Positions 8,990-17,019 of a DNA stretch of 64,000 nucleotides are shown in pieces. The stretch lies in contig NZ_BOOB01000039.1 of assembly GCF_016863015.1 (NCBI RefSeq), forward strand, positions 62,001 through 126,000, in the 5' to 3' direction. The stretch is from Microbispora amethystogenes (lineage in GTDB: Bacteria > Actinomycetota > Actinomycetes > Streptosporangiales > Streptosporangiaceae). Within the stretch, counting starts at the first letter, position 1. The number at the start of each line of letters is the position of its first letter. The notes under the pieces were generated by a model. It searched no databases. It was not told the origin of the DNA and was given only the letters and a program-made list of their open reading frames with translations. Both the position numbers and the translations under genes were made by a program.

Positions 8990-10198
8990 ATGAACCATGA
9001 CCTGGACGCTGCCCGGGACGAGACGCCGGCCGCCGCGCCGATCCTCGGCAACGTCCCGGGTTCGTACGCGCTGAGCGTGTTCCGGGAGCGGCATCCCGTC
9101 CTTATCAAGCAGGTCAGGGAGGCGTTGCCGTACACGCCGGACCGGCGGCGCGCGCTCGACCGGCTCCTCGGCGAGGTCGAGCGCGACGTCATGGAGCCGC
9201 TGGAGCCGTCCGCGCACGATGGCGCCGCCTGGGCCGAGTGGGGCCGCGGCAAGATCGGCGGGCGCTGGGTCGACCAGCCGTTCCTGTGGGCCGAGAGTTA
9301 TTTCTACCGGAAGCTGCTGGAGGCCACCGGATACTTCGGCGACGGCCCGTGGCGGGGGGTCGATCCGTTCGGGCCCCTGAAGCAGGCCGAGCTCGACGGG
9401 CCGGACGTGGACGGAGAGCTCGCCGCGCTCGACGAGACCGCCGCGCTCTCCCCGGACGAGCGGGCCGAGGCGCTCCTGCTCGGCTCGCTCTGGGGCAACC
9501 GCGCGGACCTCTCCCACAGCGCGACGGGTACGGCCGGAGGCGGCGGCGAGCGGGCCACGGGCCTGGTCGTGGACGACGGCCCGCTGCTGTGGGCGCTGCT
9601 GGGCGACCTCGCTCCGGCGCGGATCTGCCTGGTCGCCGACAACGCGGGGCGGGAGCTGCTGCCCGATCTCGTGCTGGCCGACCACCTCCTCGCCCACGGA
9701 CTGGCGAGCGAGGTCGCGCTGCACGTCAAGCCGGTCCCCTACTTCGTGTCCGACGCCACGCCGTCCGACGTGCTCGCGTGCCTGCGGCGGCTCGCCGCGG
9801 CCCCCGGCCGGGCGGGGGAGGCCGGCGCCCGGCTCTGGGCGGCGACGGAGGACGGACGGCTCACGCTGCGGGCGCATCCGTTCGCGTGTGCCCCGCTGCC
9901 GTACGAGGACATGCCGGGCGACCTGCGCGGCGAGTTCGCGGCGGCCGACATGACGATCATGAAGGGCGACCTGAACTACCGCAGGCTGACCGGCGACCGC
10001 ATGTGGCCCCCGGCCACCCCGTTCGCCGCGGTCACCGGCTACTTTCCCGGGCCGGTCGTCGCGCTCCGCACGCTGAAGTCGGACGCGCTCGTCGGCGTTC
10101 CCGAGCGCACCGCGACCGAACTGGACGCTACGGGCCGCTCCTGGCGCACCAGCGGCACCCACGCCATGATCCAGGGCAGCCGCGGTCAGACGGCGTAG
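8990..10198 (+). CDS. DUF89/ARMT1-like damage-control phosphatase family protein
   Basis: The 402-residue protein resembles the DUF89 (ARMT1) family of metal-dependent phosphatases that remove damaged or excess phosphometabolites. Signature pieces are CLVADNAGRELLPDLVLAD (the metal-binding Asp/Asn pair) and the C-terminal KGDLNYRRLTGDR, matching the family's K-G-x-x-N-x-x-x-L pattern. ATG 8990 is preceded by GGGGAGGA and begins the family-like region; a longer frame back to 8897 lacks support. The gene is divergent from the LysR regulator. The in vivo substrate is unknown. Confidence 0.78.
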   Translation: MNHDLDAARDETPAAAPILGNVPGSYALSVFRERHPVLIKQVREALPYTPDRRRALDRLLGEVERDVMEPLEPSAHDGAAWAEWGRGKIGGRWVDQPFLWAESYFYRKLLEATGYFGDGPWRGVDPFGPLKQAELDGPDVDGELAALDETAALSPDERAEALLLGSLWGNRADLSHSATGTAGGGGERATGLVVDDGPLLWALLGDLAPARICLVADNAGRELLPDLVLADHLLAHGLASEVALHVKPVPYFVSDATPSDVLACLRRLAAAPGRAGEAGARLWAATEDGRLTLRAHPFACAPLPYEDMPGDLRGEFAAADMTIMKGDLNYRRLTGDRMWPPATPFAAVTGYFPGPVVALRTLKSDALVGVPERTATELDATGRSWRTSGTHAMIQGSRGQTA

Positions 10199-10202
10199 GG
10201 AG

Positions 10203-10919
10203 TCAGCCGGCGTAGGCGGCGGCGAGCGCTCCGAAGACCTCCTTGGGCTCCCGGCGGCCGTCCTCCAGGACGCGGACCACCCCGTAGGAGGCCATGTCGA
10301 GGTCCCGGCGCGGATCCGGGTGGTACGGGAACTCGTAGCCGGCGAAGGTGAACCAGAAGGCGGTGTCCACGCCCTCCTCCTCGAACACGGAGAGAAGTTC
10401 ACGCAGGTAGCGGACCTGCTCGCCCTCGTCGCGGACGTAGTCGCCGTCCAGCCGGGGCGGCCGGGTGCCGCGGTCGACGATGGCCCACGCCATGCCGCCA
10501 CGTGCGCCTGCCCCTGTGTAGGCGCACGTGCCGAACTCGGTGACGGCCACCGTCTCGCCGGGCAGGAAGCCGGCCGCGAAGACGCTCAGCTCGCAACCGG
10601 TGACGAGCACCACCCGCGCGCCGTCGCGCCGCAGCTCCTCGGCCCGCTCGGCGCACTCGGCGAAGAACGGCGCGAGTTCCCCCGTGGTCAGCTCGCAGGG
10701 GAACGGCGAGAACCACACCTCCAGCCCGGCCTCGGCGGCGTGCCTGGCGGCGACGCCGAGCCGTTCCGGATGGCCTCCCGTGATCCGTACGGCGGTGCAG
10801 TGCAGCTCCCCGGCGATGACCCGCATCTCCTCGCGGACCGTGTCCGGGTCGAAGCTCTCCCGCGAGCTGCGCCCGCCCGGGAGGAAACCGGTGTCGTAGG
10901 TGATGCCCCTGCCTCTCAT
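10203..10919 (-). CDS. Putative TIM-barrel protein of the actinobacterial 'abortive infection protein' family
   Basis: A 238-residue cytoplasmic protein with no signal peptide. It begins with a conserved-looking GITYDTGFLPGG and carries RITGGHPERL, LEVWFSPFPCEL and AFWFTFAGYEFPYHP. Together these suggest a TIM-barrel fold of glycosidase type. Homologues in Streptomyces are often labelled 'abortive (phage) infection protein', but I see no evidence for a defence role here. The ATG at 10919 overlaps the TGA of the upstream membrane-protein gene (ATGA), so the pair is translationally coupled. The open frame continues far upstream, but that part is a shadow of the neighbour. Confidence 0.65.
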   Translation of the reverse strand: MRGRGITYDTGFLPGGRSSRESFDPDTVREEMRVIAGELHCTAVRITGGHPERLGVAARHAAEAGLEVWFSPFPCELTTGELAPFFAECAERAEELRRDGARVVLVTGCELSVFAAGFLPGETVAVTEFGTCAYTGAGARGGMAWAIVDRGTRPPRLDGDYVRDEGEQVRYLRELLSVFEEEGVDTAFWFTFAGYEFPYHPDPRRDLDMASYGVVRVLEDGRREPKEVFGALAAAYAG

Positions 10920-11632
10920 CGCTCGCCCTCCGGATGCTGCTTCGCCTCGGTGTTGACCATCATCATGATCGGCCCGGAACCGAACGCGCCGGCGAGCACG
11001 AGCCCCAGTGCGATGGCGGCGACCAGCAGCACGTTGGACAGCCAAACCATGGTGGAGACGGGCAGCGTGAACGCGCCGGCCAGCCGGACCACGCACTCGG
11101 CGAACAGCACGCCGCCCCAGATGGCGCTGAACCTCCGCTCGGCCCGGCGGAAGCGGGCCGAGCCCTCCGCGAGCCGCTCCCAGGCCGCCTCCTTCGCCGC
11201 GTTCCCCTTGGTGACGAACACCCGCATGCCCGCGGTCATCACCGGCCGCCCGGTGAACGCCGACAGCATGATCGCCAGGCTGAGCACGCCGCTGAGACCG
11301 GAGTCCTTGGCGATCATCATTCGGGCGTCGCCGGTGAGGAAGCTCAGCGCGATGCCCGCCACGTTGACCACGAGCGTCAGCGCGGCCATGCCGTTCAGGG
11401 TCCGCTCGCGGACGATCCCGGTGACGACCCGGACGGCCGGGATCACCCCGCTCACCGCGAGCGCGGTGACCTCGCTCAGCCCGAACGCGCCGTGCAGGAC
11501 GTAGTAGCACGCCATCGGCGCGGCGACGTCCAGCGCCAGCGGGACGAGCATCCGGCGGAGGTTGCCCGTCGGCGGCCGAGCGGTGTCCCTCGAAACGGCA
11601 GGAGGGGAGGGGGAGGTCAGGATCTGCGTCAT
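10916..11632 (-). CDS. VC0807-type integral membrane protein
   Basis: This 238-residue protein has about six hydrophobic segments. It resembles the VC0807/septation-protein-A-like family: LALDVAAPMACYYVLHGAFG, PAVRVVTGIVRER and LTGDARMMIAKDS are typical pieces. ATG 11632 is preceded by GGAGGAG at eight bases, so it is preferred to the in-frame GTG/ATG further up. It is coupled by a four-base overlap to the downstream TIM-barrel-like gene, so the two products may act together. Function is not established for the family. Confidence 0.7.
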   Translation of the reverse strand: MTQILTSPSPPAVSRDTARPPTGNLRRMLVPLALDVAAPMACYYVLHGAFGLSEVTALAVSGVIPAVRVVTGIVRERTLNGMAALTLVVNVAGIALSFLTGDARMMIAKDSGLSGVLSLAIMLSAFTGRPVMTAGMRVFVTKGNAAKEAAWERLAEGSARFRRAERRFSAIWGGVLFAECVVRLAGAFTLPVSTMVWLSNVLLVAAIALGLVLAGAFGSGPIMMMVNTEAKQHPEGER

Positions 11633-11728
11633 CGGCGCGGCTCCTCCGGGGGTCGGCGCAGGTGTCTTCCTGCGCCTCAAGCCTCCCGGACGCCGGTGCC
11701 GCCGGACAGATTCGCCGATCCCGACTCC

Positions 11729-11757
11729 GGCAGTACAAATGTCCCGGTCGTACTGCC
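11729..11757. promoter_or_regulatory. Inverted repeat upstream of the VC0807-type gene
   Basis: GGCAGTAC (11729-11736) and GTACTGCC (11750-11757) are perfect eight-base arms around a 13-base centre. The element lies between the end of the LysE gene and the start of the VC0807-type gene, both on the minus strand. It could be an operator of the latter or a weak terminator of the former; no T-run follows it. Confidence 0.35.
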
Positions 11758-11775
11758 CCTCGTACGACCGGCGGG

Positions 11776-12414
11776 TCAGGCCTTCGCGGCGCCTTCACGG
11801 GCCAGGGCGGCGACGACGCCGAGCCCGAGGTAGACGACGCCGCTGCCCCGGTCGAGCCGCCGCCGGGCGCGCGCCGACGACCGCAGCCGCCCGGCCAGCA
11901 CCGAGGCGAGCAGCGCGTACGTGCCGTCGCTGGCCATGCCGAGCGCCACCCAGACGGCCCCGAGCACCAGCACCTGCGGCGCCACGGGGCCGCGCGCGGG
12001 ATCGACGAACTGCGGCAGGAACGCCAGGAAGAACATCGCGGTCTTCGGGTTGAGCACGTTGACCACGAACCCCTCCCCGAACAGGCGGGTGCGCGAGGCG
12101 ACCCTGACCTCGGCGGCCTCCGTCTCCGGCCGTCGCAGCAGCTTGCGGACGCCCAGGAAGACGAGGTAGGCCGCGCCGAGATACTTGACGACGGCGAACG
12201 CCGTGGCCGACGCGGCGAGCAACGCGGTGATCCCGAGCGCCGCCGCGGCGATGTGCACCAGCGAGCCCGCGTGGACGCCGAGCACCGACACCAGCCCCGC
12301 TCCGCGGCCCTGGGCGACGCTGCGGGTGACGATGTAGAGCACGGCCGGCCCCGGCACCACGAGCAGCGCGAGCGTGGCGGCGGCGAAGAGGGCGAGTGTG
12401 GGCAGGGTAGGCAT
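11776..12414 (-). CDS. LysE/RhtB family amino acid exporter
   Basis: A 212-residue inner-membrane protein with about six helices and the LysE/RhtB hallmarks. These are VVPGPAVLYIVTRSVAQGR near the N-terminus, AYLVFLGVRKLL, and the GEGFVVNVLNPKTAMFFLAFLPQFV block. Members export basic or neutral amino acids or other small metabolites. ATG 12414 gives the usual family length; the frame extends 12 codons further with no support. Substrate is unknown. Confidence 0.88.
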   Translation of the reverse strand: MPTLPTLALFAAATLALLVVPGPAVLYIVTRSVAQGRGAGLVSVLGVHAGSLVHIAAAALGITALLAASATAFAVVKYLGAAYLVFLGVRKLLRRPETEAAEVRVASRTRLFGEGFVVNVLNPKTAMFFLAFLPQFVDPARGPVAPQVLVLGAVWVALGMASDGTYALLASVLAGRLRSSARARRRLDRGSGVVYLGLGVVAALAREGAAKA

Positions 12415-12464
12415 GCTCGGATCGTACGGACGCCGCCCCCGCGCGGGCATCCCGATTTTCGCCG

Positions 12465-12503
12465 GAGCAGCCGGTCAGAGCAGCCGGTCAGGGCACCCGG
12501 TCA
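12465..12503. repeat. 13-bp tandem triplication spanning the map stop codon
   Basis: Three 13-base units lie in a row: two identical GAGCAGCCGGTCA copies and a variant GGGCACCCGGTCA. The last unit contains the stop codon of the methionine aminopeptidase gene (12501-12503, read on minus). The other copies lie beyond the stop, so the gene's 3' end has been copied outward. Confidence 0.8.
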
Positions 12504-13268
12504 GAGCAGGGTGAGCACCCGGGGGCCGTCCTCGGTGATCGCGATCGTGTGCTCCATGTGGGCGGCCCGGCTCCCGTCGGTGGTGTGCAACGTCCAGCCG
12601 TCCGCTCCCGTGAGATAGCCGTCCCGGCCGCCGGCGATGAACATCGGCTCGATGGCCAGCGCCAGGCCGTGCCGCAGCGGATATCCCCGCCCGGGGCGGC
12701 CGTGGTTGGGCACCGGCGGATCCTCGTGCATCTGACGGCCGATGCCGTGGCCGCCGAAGTCCCTCGGCATGCCGTACCCGGCGTCGCGGGCGACCGCGTC
12801 GATCGCCGCGGAGATGTCCCCGATGCGGTTGCCGACGGTCGCGGCGGCGATCCCCGCGTCGAGCGCCCGCCGGGTCGTGTCGATCAACTCCACGTCGCCG
12901 GTGCGCGGAGTGCCGACGACGAAGGTGACGGCGGCGTCGGCCGTCCAGCCGTCCAGTTCCGCCCCGCAGTCCACGCCGACGACGTCGCCGTCACGCAGCC
13001 GGTAGTCGCCGGGGACGCCGTGCACGATGGCGTCGTTGACGGACACGCAGATCACCGCGGGGAACGGGGTCGGCGCGAAGTGCGGCCGGTAGCCGAGGAA
13101 GGGCGACCGTGCCCCCGCCTCACGCAGCACCTCCCGCGCCGTCTCGTCCAGCTCCCTGAGCCGCATCCCGACGGCGGCGGTCCGGCGTGCGGCGTCGAGC
13201 GCGCGGGCGACGACGCGCCCCGCCTCCCGCATCGCGTCCAGCGCGGCGTCGGTCTTGATCTCCACCAT
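12501..13268 (-). CDS. map: Type I methionine aminopeptidase
   Basis: A 255-residue metallopeptidase that removes the initiator Met from nascent proteins. The pita-bread metal ligands are all present: Asp in VGVDCG, Asp in TADAAVTF, His in GGHGIGRQMHE, Glu in AIEPMF and Glu in HMEHTI. The length is that of a minimal type I enzyme without an N-terminal zinc-finger extension. It is divergent from a small XRE regulator across 52 bases that hold a near-perfect 22-bp palindrome. It is probably an accessory MAP, since actinomycetes usually carry a housekeeping copy elsewhere; that is inference. Confidence 0.93.
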   Translation of the reverse strand: MVEIKTDAALDAMREAGRVVARALDAARRTAAVGMRLRELDETAREVLREAGARSPFLGYRPHFAPTPFPAVICVSVNDAIVHGVPGDYRLRDGDVVGVDCGAELDGWTADAAVTFVVGTPRTGDVELIDTTRRALDAGIAAATVGNRIGDISAAIDAVARDAGYGMPRDFGGHGIGRQMHEDPPVPNHGRPGRGYPLRHGLALAIEPMFIAGGRDGYLTGADGWTLHTTDGSRAAHMEHTIAITEDGPRVLTLL

Positions 13269-13291
13269 GACTCACCCTCCAAGTGGCACCA

Positions 13292-13313
13292 ATACTTATA
13301 CCGGTATTAGTAT
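13292..13313. promoter_or_regulatory. 22-bp palindromic operator between map and the XRE regulator
   Basis: The element is a 22-base dyad with a single mismatched pair (13297/13308). Its core is the perfect palindrome ATACCGGTAT (13298-13307), flanked by ATACT on the left and AGTAT on the right. It is the most AT-rich stretch of the area and lies only eight bases before the XRE ATG, so it probably covers the promoter. The same ten-base core recurs at 18872. Confidence 0.65.
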
Positions 13314-13320
13314 CACGGTC

Positions 13321-13599
13321 ATGGTGAGAGTGCCCCTGACCCCCGAGGAACGGCAGCGGGGGGAGCGGTTCGGCGCCCTGCTCCGGCAGGCGCGTGGCGA
13401 ACGCAGCATGATCGAGGTCGCCGCGGCGGCCGGGCTGTCGGCGGAGACGCTGCGCAAGATCGAGACCGGCCGCGCGCCGACGCCGGCCTTCTTCACGGTC
13501 GCCGCGCTCGCCGCCGCGCTGGGCCTGTCTCTGGACGAACTCGCCGCCGCCTGTGCGGAAGGCCCGAGCGCCGCGGCGGAGTTTCGCCGGGCCGGCTGA
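13321..13599 (+). CDS. Small XRE family helix-turn-helix regulator
   Basis: A 92-residue protein that is almost entirely one Cro/C1-type helix-turn-helix domain (GALLRQARGERSMIEVAAAAGLS, then ETLRKIETGRAP). ATG 13321 directly follows the palindromic operator and gives the compact family form; the open frame reaches back to 13255 without support. It is divergent from map, so it probably regulates itself and map through the shared palindrome. There is no effector domain. Confidence 0.85.
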   Translation: MVRVPLTPEERQRGERFGALLRQARGERSMIEVAAAAGLSAETLRKIETGRAPTPAFFTVAALAAALGLSLDELAAACAEGPSAAAEFRRAG

Positions 13600-13800
13600 A
13601 TCTTTCACCGGTCCGCGACGGTGTCGCCCGGCCGGCGGCGGCCGGCTCGGGGGACGTTCGCCCTGGTGGGTCGGGTCGGCGGCGCACCGGGCGGCCGATG
13701 GGACGAGGGCGCGCGGCCGTGATTCCTGTACATGCGGCGCAGAAGAAACGACGCTGAGGGCACCGCCGGATGGTCCTGCGTCTTCCTCGTGGAGGTGTCG

Positions 13801-14325
13801 ATGCGACTCGCCCCCGCCCGCCTGCGTCGTTCGGTCGTTCTCGCGGCCGTCGTGGCCACGGCGTCCGCCGCGGCCGGGCTCGCCGGTCCGGGTGCGGCCG
13901 TCGCCGCCCAGAGGACGGTTTCCACCTCCTCGTGGAGCCCGTCGCCGACCCCCACAGTCACCCCCACGCCGGGCGTCATCGTCTCGCCGTCGCACGTCGC
14001 CGTGCCCGAGGGCGGCTCGGCGGTCATCCACGTGCGGCTCAGCGGGCGGCCGTCGTACGGCTGGGTGACCGTCGACAGCGAGCCGCTGTCCGGTGACTCC
14101 GATCTGCGGATCGGCCCCCGGCTGCTCTTCCCCGCGGACACGTGGAGCACCTGGCAGACCCTCCTCGTCTTCGCCGAGGAGGACGCCGACTCGACGAACG
14201 GCACCGCCACGTTCCTGTCCAAGATCAGTCAGCTGCCCGGCACCGGGACCGCCGTCTGGAGCGCCACCGAGCTCGACAACGACGGCCCGACGCCGTCGCC
14301 GGCGCCCTCGCCCGCGCCGAGCTGA
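13801..14325 (+). CDS. Secreted Calx-beta-like protein
   Basis: A 174-residue exported protein. It has a basic start (MRLAPARLRRS) with a hydrophobic core and an Ala-rich cleavage region near residue 36, then a Ser/Thr/Pro linker and a single Calx-beta-like beta-sandwich (about residues 58-160). Typical pieces are VPEGGSAVIHVRLSG, LLFPADTW, VFAEEDADSTNGTATF and the closing ELDND. It ends in a Pro-Ser tail. GGAGGTG precedes ATG 13801. The 3' end overlaps the convergent LysR gene by 97 bases. It may bind calcium or a polymer; no catalytic domain is visible. Confidence 0.72.
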   Translation: MRLAPARLRRSVVLAAVVATASAAAGLAGPGAAVAAQRTVSTSSWSPSPTPTVTPTPGVIVSPSHVAVPEGGSAVIHVRLSGRPSYGWVTVDSEPLSGDSDLRIGPRLLFPADTWSTWQTLLVFAEEDADSTNGTATFLSKISQLPGTGTAVWSATELDNDGPTPSPAPSPAPS

Positions 14326-15197
14326 GCCCGGAGAAGGGCGGCGACCAGGGCGGCCGTGGCGGGCGGATCGGGCGGCTCGCCGTACGTCGCCGCGTGGACG
14401 TGGCGGGCCGGGCCCGGCAGTTCCGAGGTCAGCACGCCGGGATGGCGATGGGCCGACAGCGCCAGCCGGGGGAGGACCGCCACGCCCAGCCCGGCCGCGA
14501 CCATCGCCTGCACGGCCACGTAGTCGTCCGTCGTGAACGAGACGCGCGGCTCGAAACCCGCCTCGGCGCACAGCGCGAGCAGGTGGGCGCGGCACCGCTC
14601 GCAGCCCGCGATCCAGGGGGCTTCGGCGTACGCCGCCAGATCCGCGGCCCGGTCGTTTCCGGCGGCGCCGGCGGTCACCAGGAGGCTCGGGTCGTCGAGC
14701 AACGGGACCAGCCGGACGCCGTCGTCCTCGGGGCCGGTCCCGCCGTACCGGAAGACGACGGCCACGTCGACCTCGCCCGACCGCAGCAGGCGTAGCGCCT
14801 CGGGCGGCTCGGCCTCCATCAGGCGCAGGTCCAGCCCGGGATGCTCCTTCGCGAGCCGCGCGGCGGCGGTGGGAACGAACGTGCCGAGGGCCGAGGGGAA
14901 CGCGGCCAGCCGTACGCGCCCGGCCCGCAGCCCGACGTGCGCGGACAGCTCGGCGGACGCCGCGTCGAGGCGGCCGAGGATCTCGGCGCCGCGCTCGGCG
15001 AGCAGGCGGCCCGCCTCGGTCAGGCGGAGGCCGCGTCCCACCCGCTGCACCAGTTTCGCGCCCGTCTCCGCCTCCAGCCGGGCGAGATGGTGGCTCACCG
15101 ACGGCTGCGAGTAGTGCAGCTCGCGGGCCGCCGCCGTCACCGTGCCCGCCCGGGCCACCGCGACGAGGACACGCAGCCGTACGACGTCGATCGTCAT
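14229..15197 (-). CDS. LysR family transcriptional regulator
   Basis: A 322-residue LysR regulator. It has an N-terminal winged helix-turn-helix (TVTAAARELHYSQPSVSHHLARLE) and a C-terminal effector domain. It is divergent from the threonine dehydratase-like gene with only 76 bases between the start codons, so that enzyme is its probable target, with a hydroxy-amino acid or its product as inducer. The last 97 bases overlap the Calx-beta-like gene on the other strand; the final residues after about 295 are low-complexity and may be dispensable. Confidence 0.88.
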   Translation of the reverse strand: MTIDVVRLRVLVAVARAGTVTAAARELHYSQPSVSHHLARLEAETGAKLVQRVGRGLRLTEAGRLLAERGAEILGRLDAASAELSAHVGLRAGRVRLAAFPSALGTFVPTAAARLAKEHPGLDLRLMEAEPPEALRLLRSGEVDVAVVFRYGGTGPEDDGVRLVPLLDDPSLLVTAGAAGNDRAADLAAYAEAPWIAGCERCRAHLLALCAEAGFEPRVSFTTDDYVAVQAMVAAGLGVAVLPRLALSAHRHPGVLTSELPGPARHVHAATYGEPPDPPATAALVAALLRAQLGAGEGAGDGVGPSLSSSVALQTAVPVPGS

Positions 15198-15223
15198 CTA
15201 TCAACCATGTCTATCGGTTTCCT

Positions 15224-15258
15224 CGGACACTTCAGTTGGACGTGTCTACCAGTGTCCG
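15224..15258. promoter_or_regulatory. Inverted repeat in the LysR/dehydratase intergenic region
   Basis: CGGACAC (15224-15230) and GTGTCCG (15252-15258) are perfect inverted arms with a 21-base centre. The centre holds a further CGTGTCT. The element lies between divergent start codons and is a candidate LysR site. Confidence 0.4.
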
Positions 15259-15273
15259 GCCACGCTGGTGCGC

Positions 15274-16221
15274 ATGACAGGCATTCGCGACATTCTGGAC
15301 GCTCGGCGGCTCATCGCCCACCATCTCCCCGAGACGCCCATGTGGTCCTATCCGGTGCTCGACGCCGCGGTCGGCGCGGAGGTGTTCGTCAAGCACGAGA
15401 ACGTGCAGCCCACGGGAGCGTTCAAGGTGCGCGGCGGCATCACGCTGCTGGCCCGGATGGCCGACCGCGGTCGCGGGGTCGTCACGTACTCCACCGGCAA
15501 CCACGCCCAGTCGATCGCGTACGCGTCCCGCCTGTACGGCGTGCCCTGCGCGGTGCTGATGCCGGAGAACCCGAACCCGGCCAAGGTGGCGGCGGTCGAG
15601 GCGCTCGGAGCGACCGTCGACGTGCGGGGCGCGACGATGGTGGAGACCGCCGGGCACGCCCGCGATCTCGCCGGGCGCACCGGGCGCAGGCTGATCGGCC
15701 CGGCCGACGAGCCGGACATCATCGCCGGGGTCGGCACGCTCTACGCCGAGATGTTCGCCGCCCGGCCGGACCTCGACGCGGTGTTCGTGCCGGTCGGCAG
15801 CGGCACCGGAGCCGCCGCGGCGTGCCTGGCCGCCGCCGCGCTCGCGCCCGGCTGCCGGGTGATCGCCGTCCAGTCGGCGCAGGCCCCCGCCGCGCACGAC
15901 TCGTGGCGGCTGAACGCCCTGGTGAACAGACCAGTCAAGACCGTCGTGGAAGGGCTCGCCACCGGCTCGGCGTTCGCGACGCCCCAGGCCGTGATGCGGG
16001 ACAGGCTGGACGACTTCGTCCTGGTCAGCGATGACGACATCCTGCGGGCCCAGCGGATGCTGCTCGGCGAGGCCCACACGCTCGCCGAGGGAGCGGGCGC
16101 GGCCGCCCTCGCCGGGCTGCTGGCCCGGCGAGAGGAGTTCGCCGGGCGGCGGGTCGCCGTCGTCTGCACGGGCGGCAACGCCGGCCCGGCCGAGCTCGCC
16201 CGCCTCCTCGCCGCCCTCTGA
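15274..16221 (+). CDS. PLP-dependent threonine/serine dehydratase-like enzyme
   Basis: A 315-residue fold-type II PLP enzyme of the threonine dehydratase (catabolic) and serine racemase group. The PLP lysine is in TGAFKVRGG, the substrate-binding STGNHAQS motif follows, and the glycine loop VGSGTGAAAA holds the PLP phosphate. The C-terminal ACT regulatory domain of biosynthetic IlvA is missing, so a catabolic dehydratase or racemase is more likely. ATG 15274 begins the conserved region; an in-frame GTG at 15268 is possible. It is divergent from a LysR gene and ends seven bases before the convergent coiled-coil gene. Confidence 0.85.
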   Translation: MTGIRDILDARRLIAHHLPETPMWSYPVLDAAVGAEVFVKHENVQPTGAFKVRGGITLLARMADRGRGVVTYSTGNHAQSIAYASRLYGVPCAVLMPENPNPAKVAAVEALGATVDVRGATMVETAGHARDLAGRTGRRLIGPADEPDIIAGVGTLYAEMFAARPDLDAVFVPVGSGTGAAAACLAAAALAPGCRVIAVQSAQAPAAHDSWRLNALVNRPVKTVVEGLATGSAFATPQAVMRDRLDDFVLVSDDDILRAQRMLLGEAHTLAEGAGAAALAGLLARREEFAGRRVAVVCTGGNAGPAELARLLAAL

Positions 16222-16228
16222 GTGCCGG

Positions 16229-16990
16229 TCAGGGGCCGAGGTCGCGGCGGGTCGCCTCCTCGACCTCGTGCAGGCTCTGCCGGGTGAGTTCGAGCTCGGT
16301 CGTCAGGTCGTGCAGGGCCTGGCCGCCGCCGTCCGCGCCGCCGGAGGTCGCGGTCATGGCGGAGATCTCGACGGCCCGCGCGACCAGGCCCTCCAGGCTG
16401 ATGGCGCCGGACTCCAGCCGGGCCAGCACCCGTTCCCGCGCGCCCGACAGCCGTCCGTACACCTCACGCTGCGCGTCCAGCGCGGCGATCGACCGGTCGA
16501 GCTCGCCCGCGACCTCCTCCCGGGCCGTACGGCGGGCCTGCGTGAGCCGCGCGCGCTCCTGATCGAGGAAACGGGGGTCGAAGCGGGCGAGGGCGGACCC
16601 GGTGACGGAGGCGTGCCCGGCCAGCCGCCACAACGTGCCGACCGTGTCGTCCACCTGCGGGCGCATGTCCGCGATCCGGTCGAGCAGGATCTGCCCGCGC
16701 ATGGAGGCGGTCAGGTCGGCGAACGACCCGGCGGCGCGCTCGGCCCGCCGCAGCCAGGCCTCCTCCGCGCTGCCGCGCGCGACCGGCGGCCCCTTCGGCT
16801 CGGGCGGATCGGTGCGGCTCTCGTCTCCCGTGGACTGCCACGCGGAGGCGAAGGCCTTGGTGAGCCACACCGCCACGCCGGCGACGGCCGCCCCCGCCGG
16901 ATGGACGTCGACCGCCCAGGCCGCGCCCGCGGCCGTGGCGCCCAGGAGCAGCGCCCAGGGGTCGCGCAGTTCCTCGGTGAAGCGGGACAA
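16229..16990 (-). CDS. Membrane-anchored coiled-coil protein, partner of the VWA protein
   Basis: A 253-residue protein of unknown function. An N-terminal hydrophobic stretch (about residues 12-40) may form one or two membrane helices. The rest is Ala/Arg/Glu-rich and predicted to be largely helical and coiled-coil (DQERARLTQARRTAREEVAG and similar). The start is TTG 16990 with GGGAG six bases upstream; codons further up are a shadow of the VWA gene. It follows the substrate-binding/VWA gene by 29 bases in the same direction, so the two form an operon and their products probably interact at the membrane. Confidence 0.68.
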   Translation of the reverse strand: MSRFTEELRDPWALLLGATAAGAAWAVDVHPAGAAVAGVAVWLTKAFASAWQSTGDESRTDPPEPKGPPVARGSAEEAWLRRAERAAGSFADLTASMRGQILLDRIADMRPQVDDTVGTLWRLAGHASVTGSALARFDPRFLDQERARLTQARRTAREEVAGELDRSIAALDAQREVYGRLSGARERVLARLESGAISLEGLVARAVEISAMTATSGGADGGGQALHDLTTELELTRQSLHEVEEATRRDLGP

Positions 16991-17019
16991 GGGGGCTCCC
17001 GTTCGGAAGTGGGGATCGG

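Noticed and set aside
10203-10919. Phage-defence role for the 'abortive infection' family protein
   Set aside because: The label is inherited annotation; neighbours are metabolic or membrane genes, and no toxin-antitoxin or nuclease features are visible.
10203-11798. A single open frame of 531 codons covering the TIM-barrel-like gene and more
   Set aside because: Only the part after 10919 has family-like sequence; the rest is antisense-phase read-through of the VC0807-type gene, and ATGA coupling at 10919-10916 fixes the real start.
13120-15204. A 694-codon minus-strand frame over map, XRE, the Calx-beta-like gene and LysR
   Set aside because: Compositionally a shadow, very Arg/Gly-rich, conflicting with four recognisable genes.
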